A DNA stretch of 64,000 nt from Pseudomonadota bacterium (GTDB lineage: Bacteria; Pseudomonadota; Alphaproteobacteria; Rhizobiales; Xanthobacteraceae), in NCBI GenBank assembly GCA_023386635.1, contig JAEWJH010000041.1:4655-68654 (forward strand), written 5' to 3'. The translations under genes and the position numbers were made by a program. Below the pieces are notes generated by a model. It saw only the letters and a program-made list of their open reading frames with translations, searched no databases and was not told where the DNA came from. The number at the start of each line of letters is the position of its first letter. Position 1 is the first letter of the stretch. Of the stretch, positions 7,080-15,195 are shown piece by piece.

Positions 7080-7232
7080 ATGATCCTCATCGGAATGGCA
7101 ATTTTCTTCGGGTTGTGGCTGGCGGTTTTCCGGAAGCTCGATCCCGATGATTTCCGGCGGGCGCGTTATCGCAATTCCCGCTGGGAGAACGAAACCAAGG
7201 TTGCAGGCCACAGTTGCGGAAAGGCCGCTTAA
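7080..7232 (+). CDS. Small membrane protein (paralogue 2)
   Basis: A 50-residue frame: helix MILIGMAIFFGLWLAVF, then KLDPDDFRRARYRN and a polar tail. It aligns without gaps to the preceding small protein through the helix and the DPD-x-F motif. AAAGGCGAG upstream supports the ATG at 7080; an in-frame ATG at 7056, two bases after the previous stop, would add eight residues. The pair is followed by an HTH protein gene 16 bases on, suggesting one transcription unit. Function unknown. Confidence 0.6.
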   Translation: MILIGMAIFFGLWLAVFRKLDPDDFRRARYRNSRWENETKVAGHSCGKAA

Positions 7233-7248
7233 ATTCAGGAGAACGAAA

Positions 7249-7569
7249 ATGATCATCAGTGGCGCTTTGATCCGGTCCGCGCGTGCCTTGGTGGAAGTGT
7301 CGCGCAAAAAACTGTCGATCCGCTCCGGCGTTGCGGAAAAGGATATCGCGAAATTCGAGAACCAGGGCTGGCCTTTGAGGGATCCTGATCGGGAAGCGCT
7401 GAAGGATGCCCTGGAGGAGTTCGGAGCGGTGTTTATGCCCGAAAGCAACGGCCGGGGTGTCGGTGTCCGCCTGAAATTTGCCGACGCGGACGCGCTCTAT
7501 CTTGCGCGCCTGGAAGGTGAAGGCGGCATCACCGCAGACGACTGGGTACCGCGCGCCCTGAACGCTTAG
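7249..7569 (+). CDS. Small helix-turn-helix (Xre-like) protein
   Basis: A 106-residue protein. Residues 5-65 read as a compact Xre/Cro-type HTH: IRSARALVEVSRKKLSIRSG, then VAEKDIAKFENQGW and an amphipathic helix LKDALEEFGAVF, followed by a C-terminal tail of about 40 residues with a short beta-like stretch VGVRLKFADADALYLARL. AGGAG is 8 bases before the ATG. Single-domain proteins of this type are common in Hyphomicrobiales, with unknown targets. It follows the two small membrane proteins and may control them or the neighbouring antiporter genes; this is inference only. Confidence 0.72.
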   Translation: MIISGALIRSARALVEVSRKKLSIRSGVAEKDIAKFENQGWPLRDPDREALKDALEEFGAVFMPESNGRGVGVRLKFADADALYLARLEGEGGITADDWVPRALNA

Positions 7570-7580
7570 GCCCAGAGCAT

Positions 7581-7793
7581 GACAACTGTCCATCGTCACT
7601 CGTTACCCTTCGCGTCGTTGACGGCGGGCCGATGGAGGCTATTTCACGCGCGGTTTCGGAGATGCGAGCCGACCTGCTCGTTCTGGGCAGCCGAGGCCTC
7701 TCCGCACTCCTGAAGGTGCTCGCCGGAAGCGTGACGGAGGAAGCCCTGCGTTCGCTCAACGTCGCTATCCTCGCCGTGCCAAGCCCGCGCTGA
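7581..7793 (+). pseudogene. Universal stress protein (UspA) C-terminal remnant
   Basis: An open stretch without a usable start codon. From about 7620 it reads VVDGGPMEAISRAVSEMRAD, then LLVLGSRGLSALLKVLAGSV, ending in AILAVPSPR and a stop at 7791. This is the last third of a UspA domain, including the nucleotide-binding G-x2-G-x9-G pattern. The first two thirds, which carry the ATP-binding Asp, are absent, and the preceding HTH gene occupies their place. It looks like a deletion remnant. It ends three bases before the antisense mrpG gene ends. Confidence 0.65.
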
Positions 7794-7795
7794 AG

Positions 7796-8155
7796 TCAGC
7801 GTCCGTCCTTGTTTACGCCTGCAGAAGCTGTCCTCTCATTTTTAGCCCCGTCGCGAAGAGACGCGGCGCGAACCAGAACGATCAGGCCGACCGGGGTCGT
7901 GAGGGTGATAAAAAAGAAGATCAGCAATTCGTGTACCGATAATCGGCCCGTCATGCTCGAAAAGTAGATCAGCGACGCGATCGCTACACACGCGGCGCCA
8001 AGCGTCGTCCCAAGCGTCGGCGCATGGACCCGCTCATAGAAGGTCTGGAAACGAAGCAGCCCCAAAGCGCCGATCAGCGTGACCGCGGATCCTGAGATCA
8101 GCAGAACCGCCGTCAAAAGCCCTGCGAGCACGGAGACATCCTTCAGTTCGCTCAT
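7796..8155 (-). CDS. mrpG: Na+(K+)/H+ antiporter subunit G (MrpG/PhaG)
   Basis: A 119-residue membrane protein with three helices; the segment VTLIGALGLLRFQTFYERVH followed by APTLGTTLG is the MrpG signature. It is the last gene of the Mrp operon; its ATG overlaps the mrpF stop by the ATGA arrangement, implying coupled translation. MrpG belongs to the MrpEFG part of the hetero-oligomeric cation/proton antiporter in the inner membrane and is required for assembly and function. The charged C-terminal tail (about 25 residues) is not conserved. Confidence 0.92.
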   Translation of the reverse strand: MSELKDVSVLAGLLTAVLLISGSAVTLIGALGLLRFQTFYERVHAPTLGTTLGAACVAIASLIYFSSMTGRLSVHELLIFFFITLTTPVGLIVLVRAASLRDGAKNERTASAGVNKDGR

Positions 8156-8430
8156 TCGATCACCTCTCCGCGCAGCAGGAATTTGGCGAGCGCCAGCGTG
8201 CTGACGAATCCAAGCAGCGCAATCAGCAGGGCCGCCTCGAAATACAGCGTGCTTCCCGAGCCGATTCCGAACACGATCAGAAGCAGCATCGCGTTGACAT
8301 AGAGGCTGTCGAAACCGATCACACGGTCCTGCGCCCGAGGACCGCGGAGAATGCGATAGAGGGCGCAGAGCATGGCAAGGCCCAGCAGGATCTGCGCGCA
8401 GGCCACGGACCATAGGATGATCGTGTTCAT
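8152..8430 (-). CDS. mrpF: Antiporter subunit F (MrpF/PhaF)
   Basis: A 92-residue three-helix membrane protein. RILRGPRAQDRVIGFDSLYV between the first two helices is the family hallmark, with the conserved Asp of the DRV motif that has been linked to cation transport in other Mrp systems. The start overlaps the mrpE stop and the stop overlaps the mrpG start (ATGA in both cases), showing tight translational coupling in the operon. Confidence 0.93.
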   Translation of the reverse strand: MNTIILWSVACAQILLGLAMLCALYRILRGPRAQDRVIGFDSLYVNAMLLLIVFGIGSGSTLYFEAALLIALLGFVSTLALAKFLLRGEVIE

Positions 8431-8915
8431 GCGAATATCTCCAGCAGGCGCCGCTCGTAACGTCCCTTGATGGCGTTCACCACATCGTCCCTGTCGGTAA
8501 GATCGAGGACGTGAATGGTGAGAAGGCCGCGTGCTTCGTCGAAATCCACCCAGATCGTGCCCGGCGTGGAGGTGATGATGCATGCGAGCGCGGCCAGGCC
8601 GTAAGGGTTGCGTAATTCGAGCGGGATTTCCACAAAGCCGGCGGTTCTCCGGCTGCACTTGAGATCCAGAATAAGGCCCGCGACCGCGATATTGGACCGG
8701 ACAATATCGATGAGCACCACCGCGGCGAGCCGCGCCATCACGCCAATGCGCTGCAGACGGGTTTTCGGGAGTTCGAGGGCGGTGAGCGTCCATCCCCCGA
8801 CCACTGCGATCACGCCGCCCAGCAGAATGTGCCCGATCGAGAAAGTCTGATTGAGCAGCAGCCAGAGTGCGAACAGGCCGCCGCTCGCGACAGGAAAGGG
8901 AATCAGCCGGCTCAT
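8427..8915 (-). CDS. mrpE: Antiporter subunit E (MrpE/PhaE)
   Basis: A 162-residue protein with two N-terminal membrane helices (about 5-30 and 55-75) and a cytoplasmic domain containing ELRNPYGLAALACIITSTPG and WVDFDEARGLLTIHVLDL, the standard MrpE pattern. The ATG at 8915 overlaps the mrpD stop as ATGA; longer upstream frames lie inside mrpD and are rejected. Role: assembly and membrane retention of the Mrp complex. Confidence 0.92.
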   Translation of the reverse strand: MSRLIPFPVASGGLFALWLLLNQTFSIGHILLGGVIAVVGGWTLTALELPKTRLQRIGVMARLAAVVLIDIVRSNIAVAGLILDLKCSRRTAGFVEIPLELRNPYGLAALACIITSTPGTIWVDFDEARGLLTIHVLDLTDRDDVVNAIKGRYERRLLEIFA

Positions 8916-10531
8916 GGCGGCCCCGCCTGCCGGTTCGGCGTAGCTGCCGTGGACCCAAGAACGGCGTGCATATAATCGCGCGGAGTGTGCAGCGACTGCG
9001 CGGTTCTCTGCATAAACCGCGTAACCGGTCCCGCGTCGATGGTCTGGACGACACATAGCAACAAGAGCGCGATCACGGGGCCCATCTCGACAAGATGCAC
9101 GCGCGGAACGGTCCGATCCAAAGACGCCCAGAACGTGCTGATGCCGGCGCGCATCATGGCGATGAGCGCTGCCAGCCCCGACAGGATCAGCACCGGAAGC
9201 AAAATCCAGCCCGCCATGGAAACAGCAGGTACATTGAGCGCAGCCGTCAGAATAGCGAATTTACCGACGAATCCGGAGAGGGGTGGCAGGCCGGCAATAA
9301 CGACGGCGCAGCCGATGAAGGCGAGGCCAAGAAGACTCATGGTCGCCGGGATGGCGATGCCGACATCGTCGGGGCCTTCGAGTTCATGCTCCTCGCCGTA
9401 CAATTCACGGGTGACGGCGAGCATATCGGCGCCCGGCTCGCGGCCGCGCTCCACCAGTTCGATCAGCAGGAAGAACGCGCCAAGCCCGAGCGTCGAACTG
9501 ACCAGATAGAATAGCGCGGCGGCGGTCACGCCGAGTTGGTTGATTCCAAGGCAGGCGAGAACCGTGCCGGAAGAGACCAGCACCGACATGGCCGAAAACC
9601 TCGCCATGTTTTGCGACGCGAGACTGCCGATCGCACCGAAAATGATGGTGGCGAGACCGCCAGCAAATAATAATTCGCCGCCGAACTGAAAAGACCCTGC
9701 CGGCTCGCCACCGCCGACGACCAGAAGCCAGACCCGGATCACGCTATAGACCCCGACCTTCGTCAGGATCGCAAAGATGGCTGCCACGGGCGGCGGTACC
9801 GCGCTGTAGGTGCCGGGCAGCCAGAAGCACAGCGGCCACATTCCGGCCTTTACCAGAAACGCGCCGGCGAGAATCCCGACGCCCGCTTCCAGCAATGCGC
9901 GATCCTCAGCGCGAATGGCCGGGATACGCGCGGCGAGGTCGGCCATGTTGAGCGTTCCGGCGACGCCGTAAATGAGGCTGACGCCGATCAGAAACAGCAG
10001 CGACGCGGCAAGATTGATGACGATGTAGTGAAGTCCGCCCATCACCCGTGCGGACCCGGACCCGTGCAGGGCCAGACCGTAGGAGGCTGCAAGGAGCACT
10101 TCGAAGAATACAAAAAGGTTGAACAAATCGCCGGTGAGAAACGCACCGTTGATGCCCATCAGCAAAAACTGAAACAGAGGATGAAACAGCACGCCGACCC
10201 GGTGCCAGCGCGCCAGCGAAAATATCGCGGCTCCCGACGCAAGGAGGCTGGTCAACAACAGCATCAGGGCCGCGAGCCGGTCGATCACCAGCACGATGGC
10301 GAAGGGCACCGGCCAATCGCCCAGGCGATACACGCCGGCGACGCCCGACGGAGCCGCATCGGCGGCGCGCAGCAGATAGATCGAGATCGCGATCAAGGCG
10401 AGCGTGACGATGACATTCAGCGCCCCGTTGACGTTGCGCCGGCGCTCGCCGCCTAGCGCAAGCATCAGCGCACCGGCCGCCAGAGGCAGCACGATGGGAG
10501 CGACCATCAGGTGCTCGGTGAAGCCCCTCAT
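8912..10531 (-). CDS. mrpD: Antiporter subunit D (MrpD/PhaD), NuoL/M/N-like
   Basis: A 539-residue protein with about 14 membrane helices of the proton-translocating NADH dehydrogenase/Mrp family. Landmarks are LTGDLFNLFVFFEVLL (with the conserved membrane Glu of the family), LVKAGMWPLCFWLPGTYSAV with the key Lys, and AGLPPLSGFVGKFAIL. It contributes one of the proton pathways of the antiporter. The ATG at 10531 overlaps the mrpC stop as ATGA; its stop overlaps mrpE in the same way. A charged insert around residues 388-412 (RGREPGADMLAV through EGPDD) separates two late helices. Confidence 0.94.
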   Translation of the reverse strand: MRGFTEHLMVAPIVLPLAAGALMLALGGERRRNVNGALNVIVTLALIAISIYLLRAADAAPSGVAGVYRLGDWPVPFAIVLVIDRLAALMLLLTSLLASGAAIFSLARWHRVGVLFHPLFQFLLMGINGAFLTGDLFNLFVFFEVLLAASYGLALHGSGSARVMGGLHYIVINLAASLLFLIGVSLIYGVAGTLNMADLAARIPAIRAEDRALLEAGVGILAGAFLVKAGMWPLCFWLPGTYSAVPPPVAAIFAILTKVGVYSVIRVWLLVVGGGEPAGSFQFGGELLFAGGLATIIFGAIGSLASQNMARFSAMSVLVSSGTVLACLGINQLGVTAAALFYLVSSTLGLGAFFLLIELVERGREPGADMLAVTRELYGEEHELEGPDDVGIAIPATMSLLGLAFIGCAVVIAGLPPLSGFVGKFAILTAALNVPAVSMAGWILLPVLILSGLAALIAMMRAGISTFWASLDRTVPRVHLVEMGPVIALLLLCVVQTIDAGPVTRFMQRTAQSLHTPRDYMHAVLGSTAATPNRQAGPP

Positions 10532-10872
10532 GGTTCCGGCTCCCGTCCGTCGACATGGTCCGTGCCGGTCAATCCGCGCGCCGCGAGCAGAACGACCAGG
10601 AACAACGCTGTCGTCGCGAAGCTGATGACGATCGCGGTCAGCACCAGTGCTTGCGGCACCGGATCGGCAAATTGTGACGGATCGCCGGCCGCGCCCGGAG
10701 TCAGGATCGGAGCAGCGCCGCTCCGCAGGCGTCCCATGGCGAGGATGAACAGATTGACCGCGTAGGACAGCAGCGACAATCCGACGATGACCTGAAAGGT
10801 GCGTGGTCGCAGGATGAGCCAGACTCCTGAGCCGGCGAGCACGCCGATACCGAGCGAGAGGACCGCTTCCAT
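10528..10872 (-). CDS. mrpC: Antiporter subunit C (MrpC/PhaC), NuoK-like
   Basis: A 114-residue protein with three helices resembling NuoK: GVWLILRPRTFQVIVGLSLL, then SYAVNLFILAMG, and DPVPQALVLTAIVISFATTA, the most conserved MrpC stretch. It begins one base inside the mrpA-B stop (TGATG) and ends overlapping mrpD. In the complex it links MrpA and MrpD. Confidence 0.93.
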   Translation of the reverse strand: MEAVLSLGIGVLAGSGVWLILRPRTFQVIVGLSLLSYAVNLFILAMGRLRSGAAPILTPGAAGDPSQFADPVPQALVLTAIVISFATTALFLVVLLAARGLTGTDHVDGREPEP

Positions 10873-13805
10873 CACGGAGCCCCTGACTTTGCGGAGACCG
10901 TGGGGGCACGCGCGCTGGTGTCTCGATGGCTGCGGACCGATTGATGGGCGATGGCGATCAGCATCAGGACGGTCGCACCTACCACCAGCGCGAACACACC
11001 GAGATCGAACAAGAGCGCGCTCGCCACAGGGAGCGCGCCGATCAACGGGACATCGATATAGAAGAAGGACGAACTCAGGAACGGTCGGCCGAACAGCCAC
11101 GCGCCCGCTCCGACGCCGGCCGCCAGAAGAAGCCCTAAGCCCATCCACCGCATCGGCAGCACCCGCAACCGGGTTTCGACCCAGATGGTGCCCCGCGCCA
11201 TGTATTGGACGATAAAGGCGACTCCCATGGTGACGCCGGCGGCAAACCCACCGCCCGGAAGATCGTGGCCGCGCAACAGCAAATAAACCGCCGCGGCACC
11301 GATCACAGGGAACAGCATTCCCGTGATGAGTGCCGGCACCGCCATCGCGTCTTTGACGGTATCGTCTTTGACACGGTCGGGATGGCTGTCGTCGAACGCG
11401 TTCTGGACCTGTTGCTGTTCCGGCACCGGAATGCTTTCAGCAGCCGGGCGGAAGCGGCGCAGCAGGGCATAGACGGTGATGGCGACAATGCCGAGAACGG
11501 TGATTTCGCCGAACGTGTCGAACGCGCGGAAATCCACCAGAATGACGTTGACGATGTTCGTGCCGCCGCCTCGCGTGTAGGCGTTCTCGACAAAAAAGCC
11601 GGCGATCGTGTCCGGTTGGGGACGCGTCATGACGAGATAGGACAGGGCCGCCAGACCCGCCCCTGCCGCGATAGCAAGGGTCATGTCGCGTATCCGGTAC
11701 CATCGGATGATCCGGCCGCCGCCGGGTAGCGGAGCCACCTCCTGCATCCGCTTCGGAAGCCAGCGCAATCCCAGCAAGAGCAGCACGGTCGTCACGGTCT
11801 CGACGACCAGTTGGGTGAGTGCAAGGTCAGGCGCCGAAAGCCAGACAAAGGTGACGCAGGTTACGAGGCCGGCGCTTCCGAGCAGGATCAGGGCCGCAAG
11901 ACGATGGAATTTCGCCTGATAAGCCGCCGCTAACGCGCACCCGGCTCCGATCGCCCAGATGATGGCAAACACGGCATCGAACGATGTGTGGACCGAACTG
12001 TCGCTCCCGATCCCCCGCAACCAGAAGGGCGCAACGCCCATCAACAGCGCGACAAAAACCAGGAGCTGCAGTTGCGACTGCAGGCGGCGCGTTCCCAAAA
12101 CCATCTCGCACCATCGCGCGAACCGCCATGAGACGGAGACGAGCACATAGTCGAAAACACGATGGCTCTTGATGTGCTGCAACAGCGGCGGGCCTTCGGT
12201 GACGAGCAGATAGGAGTGGAGAATGGCGTATATGGCGATGCCGCCCGCGATCGCCACGAAGCTCATCAACAGTTCGGGCGTGAAGCCGTGCCAGACTGCT
12301 AAGTTAAAGTGGGGAATCTCCGGACCGAGCACCGCATGTAGCGCGGTTTGCAGCAAGGGCCCGACGGTCAGGGCGGGGATAATGCCGACCACGAGACAGG
12401 TAAGCACGAGAAGCTCGGCCGGAAACCGCATGAGGAAAGGCGGCTCCTGCGGCGTGCGCGGCAGATCCTGCGGCGGCGGGCCAAAAAAGACGTCGCGGAT
12501 GAAACGCAGCGAATAGGCGACGGTGAACATGCTCGCGATGGTGACCACGTAAGGCAGCGCCTGGTCCACCAGCGAGTTGTTGTGGATTTCGATGGTCTCA
12601 GCGAAGAACATTTCCTTTGAAATAAAGCCGTTCAGCAACGGCACGCCGGCCATGGCAGCGGCCGCAACCATCGCGAGAGTCGCAGTGATCGGCATGAAGC
12701 GACGCAGGCCGCTGAGGCGGCGGATGTCCCGCGTGCCAGTTTCGTGATCGATGATCCCGGCGGCCATGAACAGCGATGCCTTGAACGTCGCGTGGTTCAT
12801 GATGTGGAAGATCGCCGCGACCTGACCCAGCGGCGTGTCGAGACCGATGAGCAGGGTAATCAGCCCGAGATGGCTGATGGTCGAATAGGCCAACAGACCC
12901 TTCAGGTCTTGCTGGAACAGGGCGATGAACGCGCCGACGATGAATGTGATCAATCCCGTGGAAGCCACGAGCCAGAGCCATTCATTGGTCCCACCCAGCG
13001 CTGGCCACAGCCGCACCAGCAGGAAGACACCGGCTTTCACCATCGTCGCTGAATGCAGATAGGCGGAGACCGGCGTCGGCGCCGCCATCGCGTTGGGCAG
13101 CCAGAAATGGAAGGGAAACTGCGCGCTCTTGGTCAGCGCGCCAATGACGACGAGCACGAGGGCAGGCACATAAAGCGAATGAGAGCGGATCGTCGGCCCC
13201 GCGGCGAGGACGCGATCGAGGTCATAGGTGCCGACGATATGGCCGAGAATGAGGACTCCGGCGAAAAGCGCGAGCCCTCCGGCGGAGGTGACCACCAGCG
13301 CCATGCGGGCACCGAGCCGGGCCTGCGCGTTCTGGTACCAGTAGCCGATCAGCAGAAACGAGAACAGACTGGTCAGTTCCCAGCAGAACACCAGCTGAAT
13401 CAGATTGCCGGACAGAACGATGCCGAGCATCGCTCCCATAAAGGCAAGCAGGAACGCAAAGAAGCGCGGCACGGGATCCGCCGGCGAGAGGTAGTAGCGC
13501 GCATAGACGATGACCAGCAGCCCGATACTCGTGATCAACGCCGCGAGCAGCCACGCAAAGCCGTCCATCCGCAGCTGGAAGTCGAGCCCTAGCTCGGGAA
13601 TCCAGGGGATCGTGTACCGAAGCACTTTCCCGTCGACGACATCGCGGTAGCCGGCCACGGTCAGAACGAGACAGATAAACGCCACAACGGCGGCCAGGAA
13701 GGCGCCGGCATTTCGCGCATCGTGACGGCAGAATGCGACCAGACAACTCCCGATAAAAGGAAGAAGTATGATGGCCGTCAGCAACATTTCCGGCGGAATC
13801 GTCAT
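10872..13805 (-). CDS. mrpA: Fused antiporter subunits A and B (MrpA-MrpB / PhaAB)
   Basis: A 977-residue membrane protein. Residues 1 to about 650 are the NuoL-like MrpA core (WELTSLFSFLLIGYW, TKSAQFPFHFWLPNAMAAP, HIMNHATFKASLFMAAG); about 650-800 is the MrpA C-terminal extension (APDLALTQLVVETVTTVLLL and VDFRAFDTFGEITVLGIVA); about 835-955 is a complete MrpB domain (LRGHDLPGGGFAAGVTMGVA, then VPLIGALPVASALLFDLGVF). Fusion of A and B is usual in rhizobial Pha systems, where the antiporter supports alkaline, Na+ or K+ tolerance. It is the first gene of a six-gene leftward operon with overlapping reading frames. The start ATG at 13805 has no strong ribosome-binding site. Confidence 0.94.
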   Translation of the reverse strand: MTIPPEMLLTAIILLPFIGSCLVAFCRHDARNAGAFLAAVVAFICLVLTVAGYRDVVDGKVLRYTIPWIPELGLDFQLRMDGFAWLLAALITSIGLLVIVYARYYLSPADPVPRFFAFLLAFMGAMLGIVLSGNLIQLVFCWELTSLFSFLLIGYWYQNAQARLGARMALVVTSAGGLALFAGVLILGHIVGTYDLDRVLAAGPTIRSHSLYVPALVLVVIGALTKSAQFPFHFWLPNAMAAPTPVSAYLHSATMVKAGVFLLVRLWPALGGTNEWLWLVASTGLITFIVGAFIALFQQDLKGLLAYSTISHLGLITLLIGLDTPLGQVAAIFHIMNHATFKASLFMAAGIIDHETGTRDIRRLSGLRRFMPITATLAMVAAAAMAGVPLLNGFISKEMFFAETIEIHNNSLVDQALPYVVTIASMFTVAYSLRFIRDVFFGPPPQDLPRTPQEPPFLMRFPAELLVLTCLVVGIIPALTVGPLLQTALHAVLGPEIPHFNLAVWHGFTPELLMSFVAIAGGIAIYAILHSYLLVTEGPPLLQHIKSHRVFDYVLVSVSWRFARWCEMVLGTRRLQSQLQLLVFVALLMGVAPFWLRGIGSDSSVHTSFDAVFAIIWAIGAGCALAAAYQAKFHRLAALILLGSAGLVTCVTFVWLSAPDLALTQLVVETVTTVLLLLGLRWLPKRMQEVAPLPGGGRIIRWYRIRDMTLAIAAGAGLAALSYLVMTRPQPDTIAGFFVENAYTRGGGTNIVNVILVDFRAFDTFGEITVLGIVAITVYALLRRFRPAAESIPVPEQQQVQNAFDDSHPDRVKDDTVKDAMAVPALITGMLFPVIGAAAVYLLLRGHDLPGGGFAAGVTMGVAFIVQYMARGTIWVETRLRVLPMRWMGLGLLLAAGVGAGAWLFGRPFLSSSFFYIDVPLIGALPVASALLFDLGVFALVVGATVLMLIAIAHQSVRSHRDTSARAPTVSAKSGAP

Positions 13806-14006
13806 GCCTTGCCGCTTCGAGAGTTCCAGTTCATTCCAAATATCATGAATTGCGAGGCGACAGGGCAGGCATCGTCATTGACGTTCGTACCGACAAATCG
13901 TCGCGGGGGATGAAGATCCGGGCATTCATCCCAGGCAGCGACCCACACCGGCGCGCCTGGCTGGAATCAAACTTCCTGTATGCTTCTGAAAAGGCTCTCC
14001 TCAGCG
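13806..14006. other. Region upstream of the Mrp operon
   Basis: About 200 bases between the mrpA start and the end of the integrase remnant. No convincing reading frame. It should contain the Mrp promoter (leftward); I cannot point to clear -35/-10 boxes. Confidence 0.5.
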
Positions 14007-14669
14007 TTATTGCGCCACGAGGGGATCCTCATCCGTAGGGCCGCGACGGCGCTCCGAAGGTTTCGCCTTCAGGTCGATGGTGACGCGCGCGGCGACATTC
14101 TCAGTCAATCGCCGGTTGGCGGCGCCCCAGCCAAAGACGGCTCGGACCTGAGCAAGGGGGCTGTCGCGGATGCTCTTCGCGTTCAATCACTTTCGACAAG
14201 AGCGCCCTTCCAGCGAACCACATCGTCCATCGTGACGCGCTGCGCATCGTCGCCCGGGAAACAGCGCAAGCTGGTGGAACACGCGCATCCAAAGATAGAC
14301 AGGCTTCTCTGTCGGTTGGGTGTCCTTGGCCCAGCCATCCAGGAGCTGGCCGAACTTAACCTCGGGCTTCTGAGCCGGCCGCGACACCCGGGCTGCTTCG
14401 CACGCGGGACTTCGGGAGGATCGCCGTACAATCCGGCGGCATCCTGCTGAAGAGTGCGCCCGGCGCGCTGCATAGACACGGCCATCGCCTTGACGAGCTT
14501 GTCGCGCCCCTGTTGTCGACGATCAAACCATCGGCAGCCACAGCTCGTCGGCGCGCGCGTTGCAGCCTTACCCCACAATTGGGCGCAGATCGTCCGGTAC
14601 GCGCTTGCGCAGCCAGAAGATACTCGTCTCAGGATGCCGCCGCCCGGCACGTGTCATTGCCAAAGCCAT
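14007..14669 (-). pseudogene. Decayed tyrosine-recombinase (phage/island integrase)
   Basis: Pieces of a site-specific integrase can be followed through three frames. From an ATG at 14669 the first frame gives RHPETSIFWLRKRVPDDLRP followed by IVG, then a stop at 14568-14570. Further on another frame reads PEVKFGQLLDGWAKDTQPTE then KPVYLWMRVFHQLALFPG; a shift near 14260 gives DDAQRVTMDDVVRWKGALVE and a stop near 14183; a last shift gives KSIRDSPLAQVRAVFGWGAA, NRRLTENVAARVTIDLK and a final stop at 14007. This is the N-terminal SAM-like and core-binding half of a tyrosine recombinase. The catalytic domain with Arg-His-Arg-Tyr is missing. It starts 86 bases from the 3-prime end of a tRNA-Ser gene on the same strand, the classic position for an island integrase. 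Confidence 0.75.
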
Positions 14670-14754
14670 GTGTGCCACCCGTGGGTACCAATCGGGCAGC
14701 GCAAAACCCTTGTTCGACAAGGATATTTTTAAAATCAATGACTTGGCGTGTGTC

Positions 14755-14844
14755 TGGCGGAGAGGGAGGGATTCGAACCCCCGATACCCTTGCGAGTATG
14801 CCGCATTTCGAGTGCGGTGCTTTCAACCACTCAGCCACCTCTCC
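14755..14844 (-). tRNA. tRNA-Ser (anticodon CGA)
   Basis: Read on the minus strand, the gene begins GGAGAGGTGGCTGAGTGG and ends in the T arm GGTTCGAATCC, the acceptor CCTCTCC and an encoded CCA-type end (GCCA). The anticodon stem CCGCA/TGCGG encloses the loop CTCGAAA, giving anticodon CGA at 14808-14810 for codon UCG. The long variable arm (about 16 nt) marks it as class II, as for serine. A decayed integrase lies directly downstream, so its 3-prime end was probably an attachment site. Confidence 0.95.
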
Positions 14845-15110
14845 ATCAGGGGTCGGCGGGGCGCACGGCCCCGGAGCGGACGCCGCTATCTAGCCAAGCA
14901 GGCCCGTACAGGCAAGGACAGACACGGCCGGGATCGGCTATAATGTTGGCTTATCGACCCCGCACCGGCAGCGCCGCGGCGACCTACGGAGCTTGGTGTG
15001 GGGATTGGACCGCGGAGCAAGACTGAAGGCGAAATCTGAGGGCCGGTCCCCCGGGGCCACACCGTGCGACACCACCTTGAGGCCGGAAACACCTCGCTGA
15101 CGATCAACCA
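14845..15110. other. Intergenic region before the sensor kinase
   Basis: About 265 bases upstream of the tRNA gene with no supported gene. It should contain the tRNA promoter (leftward). The region then passes into a set of 14-bp repeats at 15111-15180 just before the kinase gene. Confidence 0.5.
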
Positions 15111-15180
15111 CCATGATCACCCGCCCATAATCACCCGCCCATGATCCCTCACCTACGATCCCTCGTCCGTGATTCCCGTC
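15111..15180. repeat. Degenerate 14-bp tandem repeat (5 units)
   Basis: Five consecutive 14-base units: CCATGATCACCCGC, CCATAATCACCCGC, CCATGATCCCTCAC, CTACGATCCCTCGT and CCGTGATTCCCGTC. The first two differ at one base; later units drift. Traces of the pattern continue through 15181-15205 into the kinase start (CCATGACC). They may be regulator-binding half-sites or slippage products. Not CRISPR: there are no spacers. Confidence 0.75.
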
Positions 15181-15195
15181 TATGACCATCCAACC

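Noticed and set aside
14183..14650. 155-codon frame as an intact hypothetical gene
   Set aside because: Its parts match a tyrosine integrase only when the frame is switched twice, so it is a piece of a pseudogene rather than a gene.
15111..15180. CRISPR-like array
   Set aside because: The units are adjacent with no spacers, only 14 bases long, and no cas genes are present.
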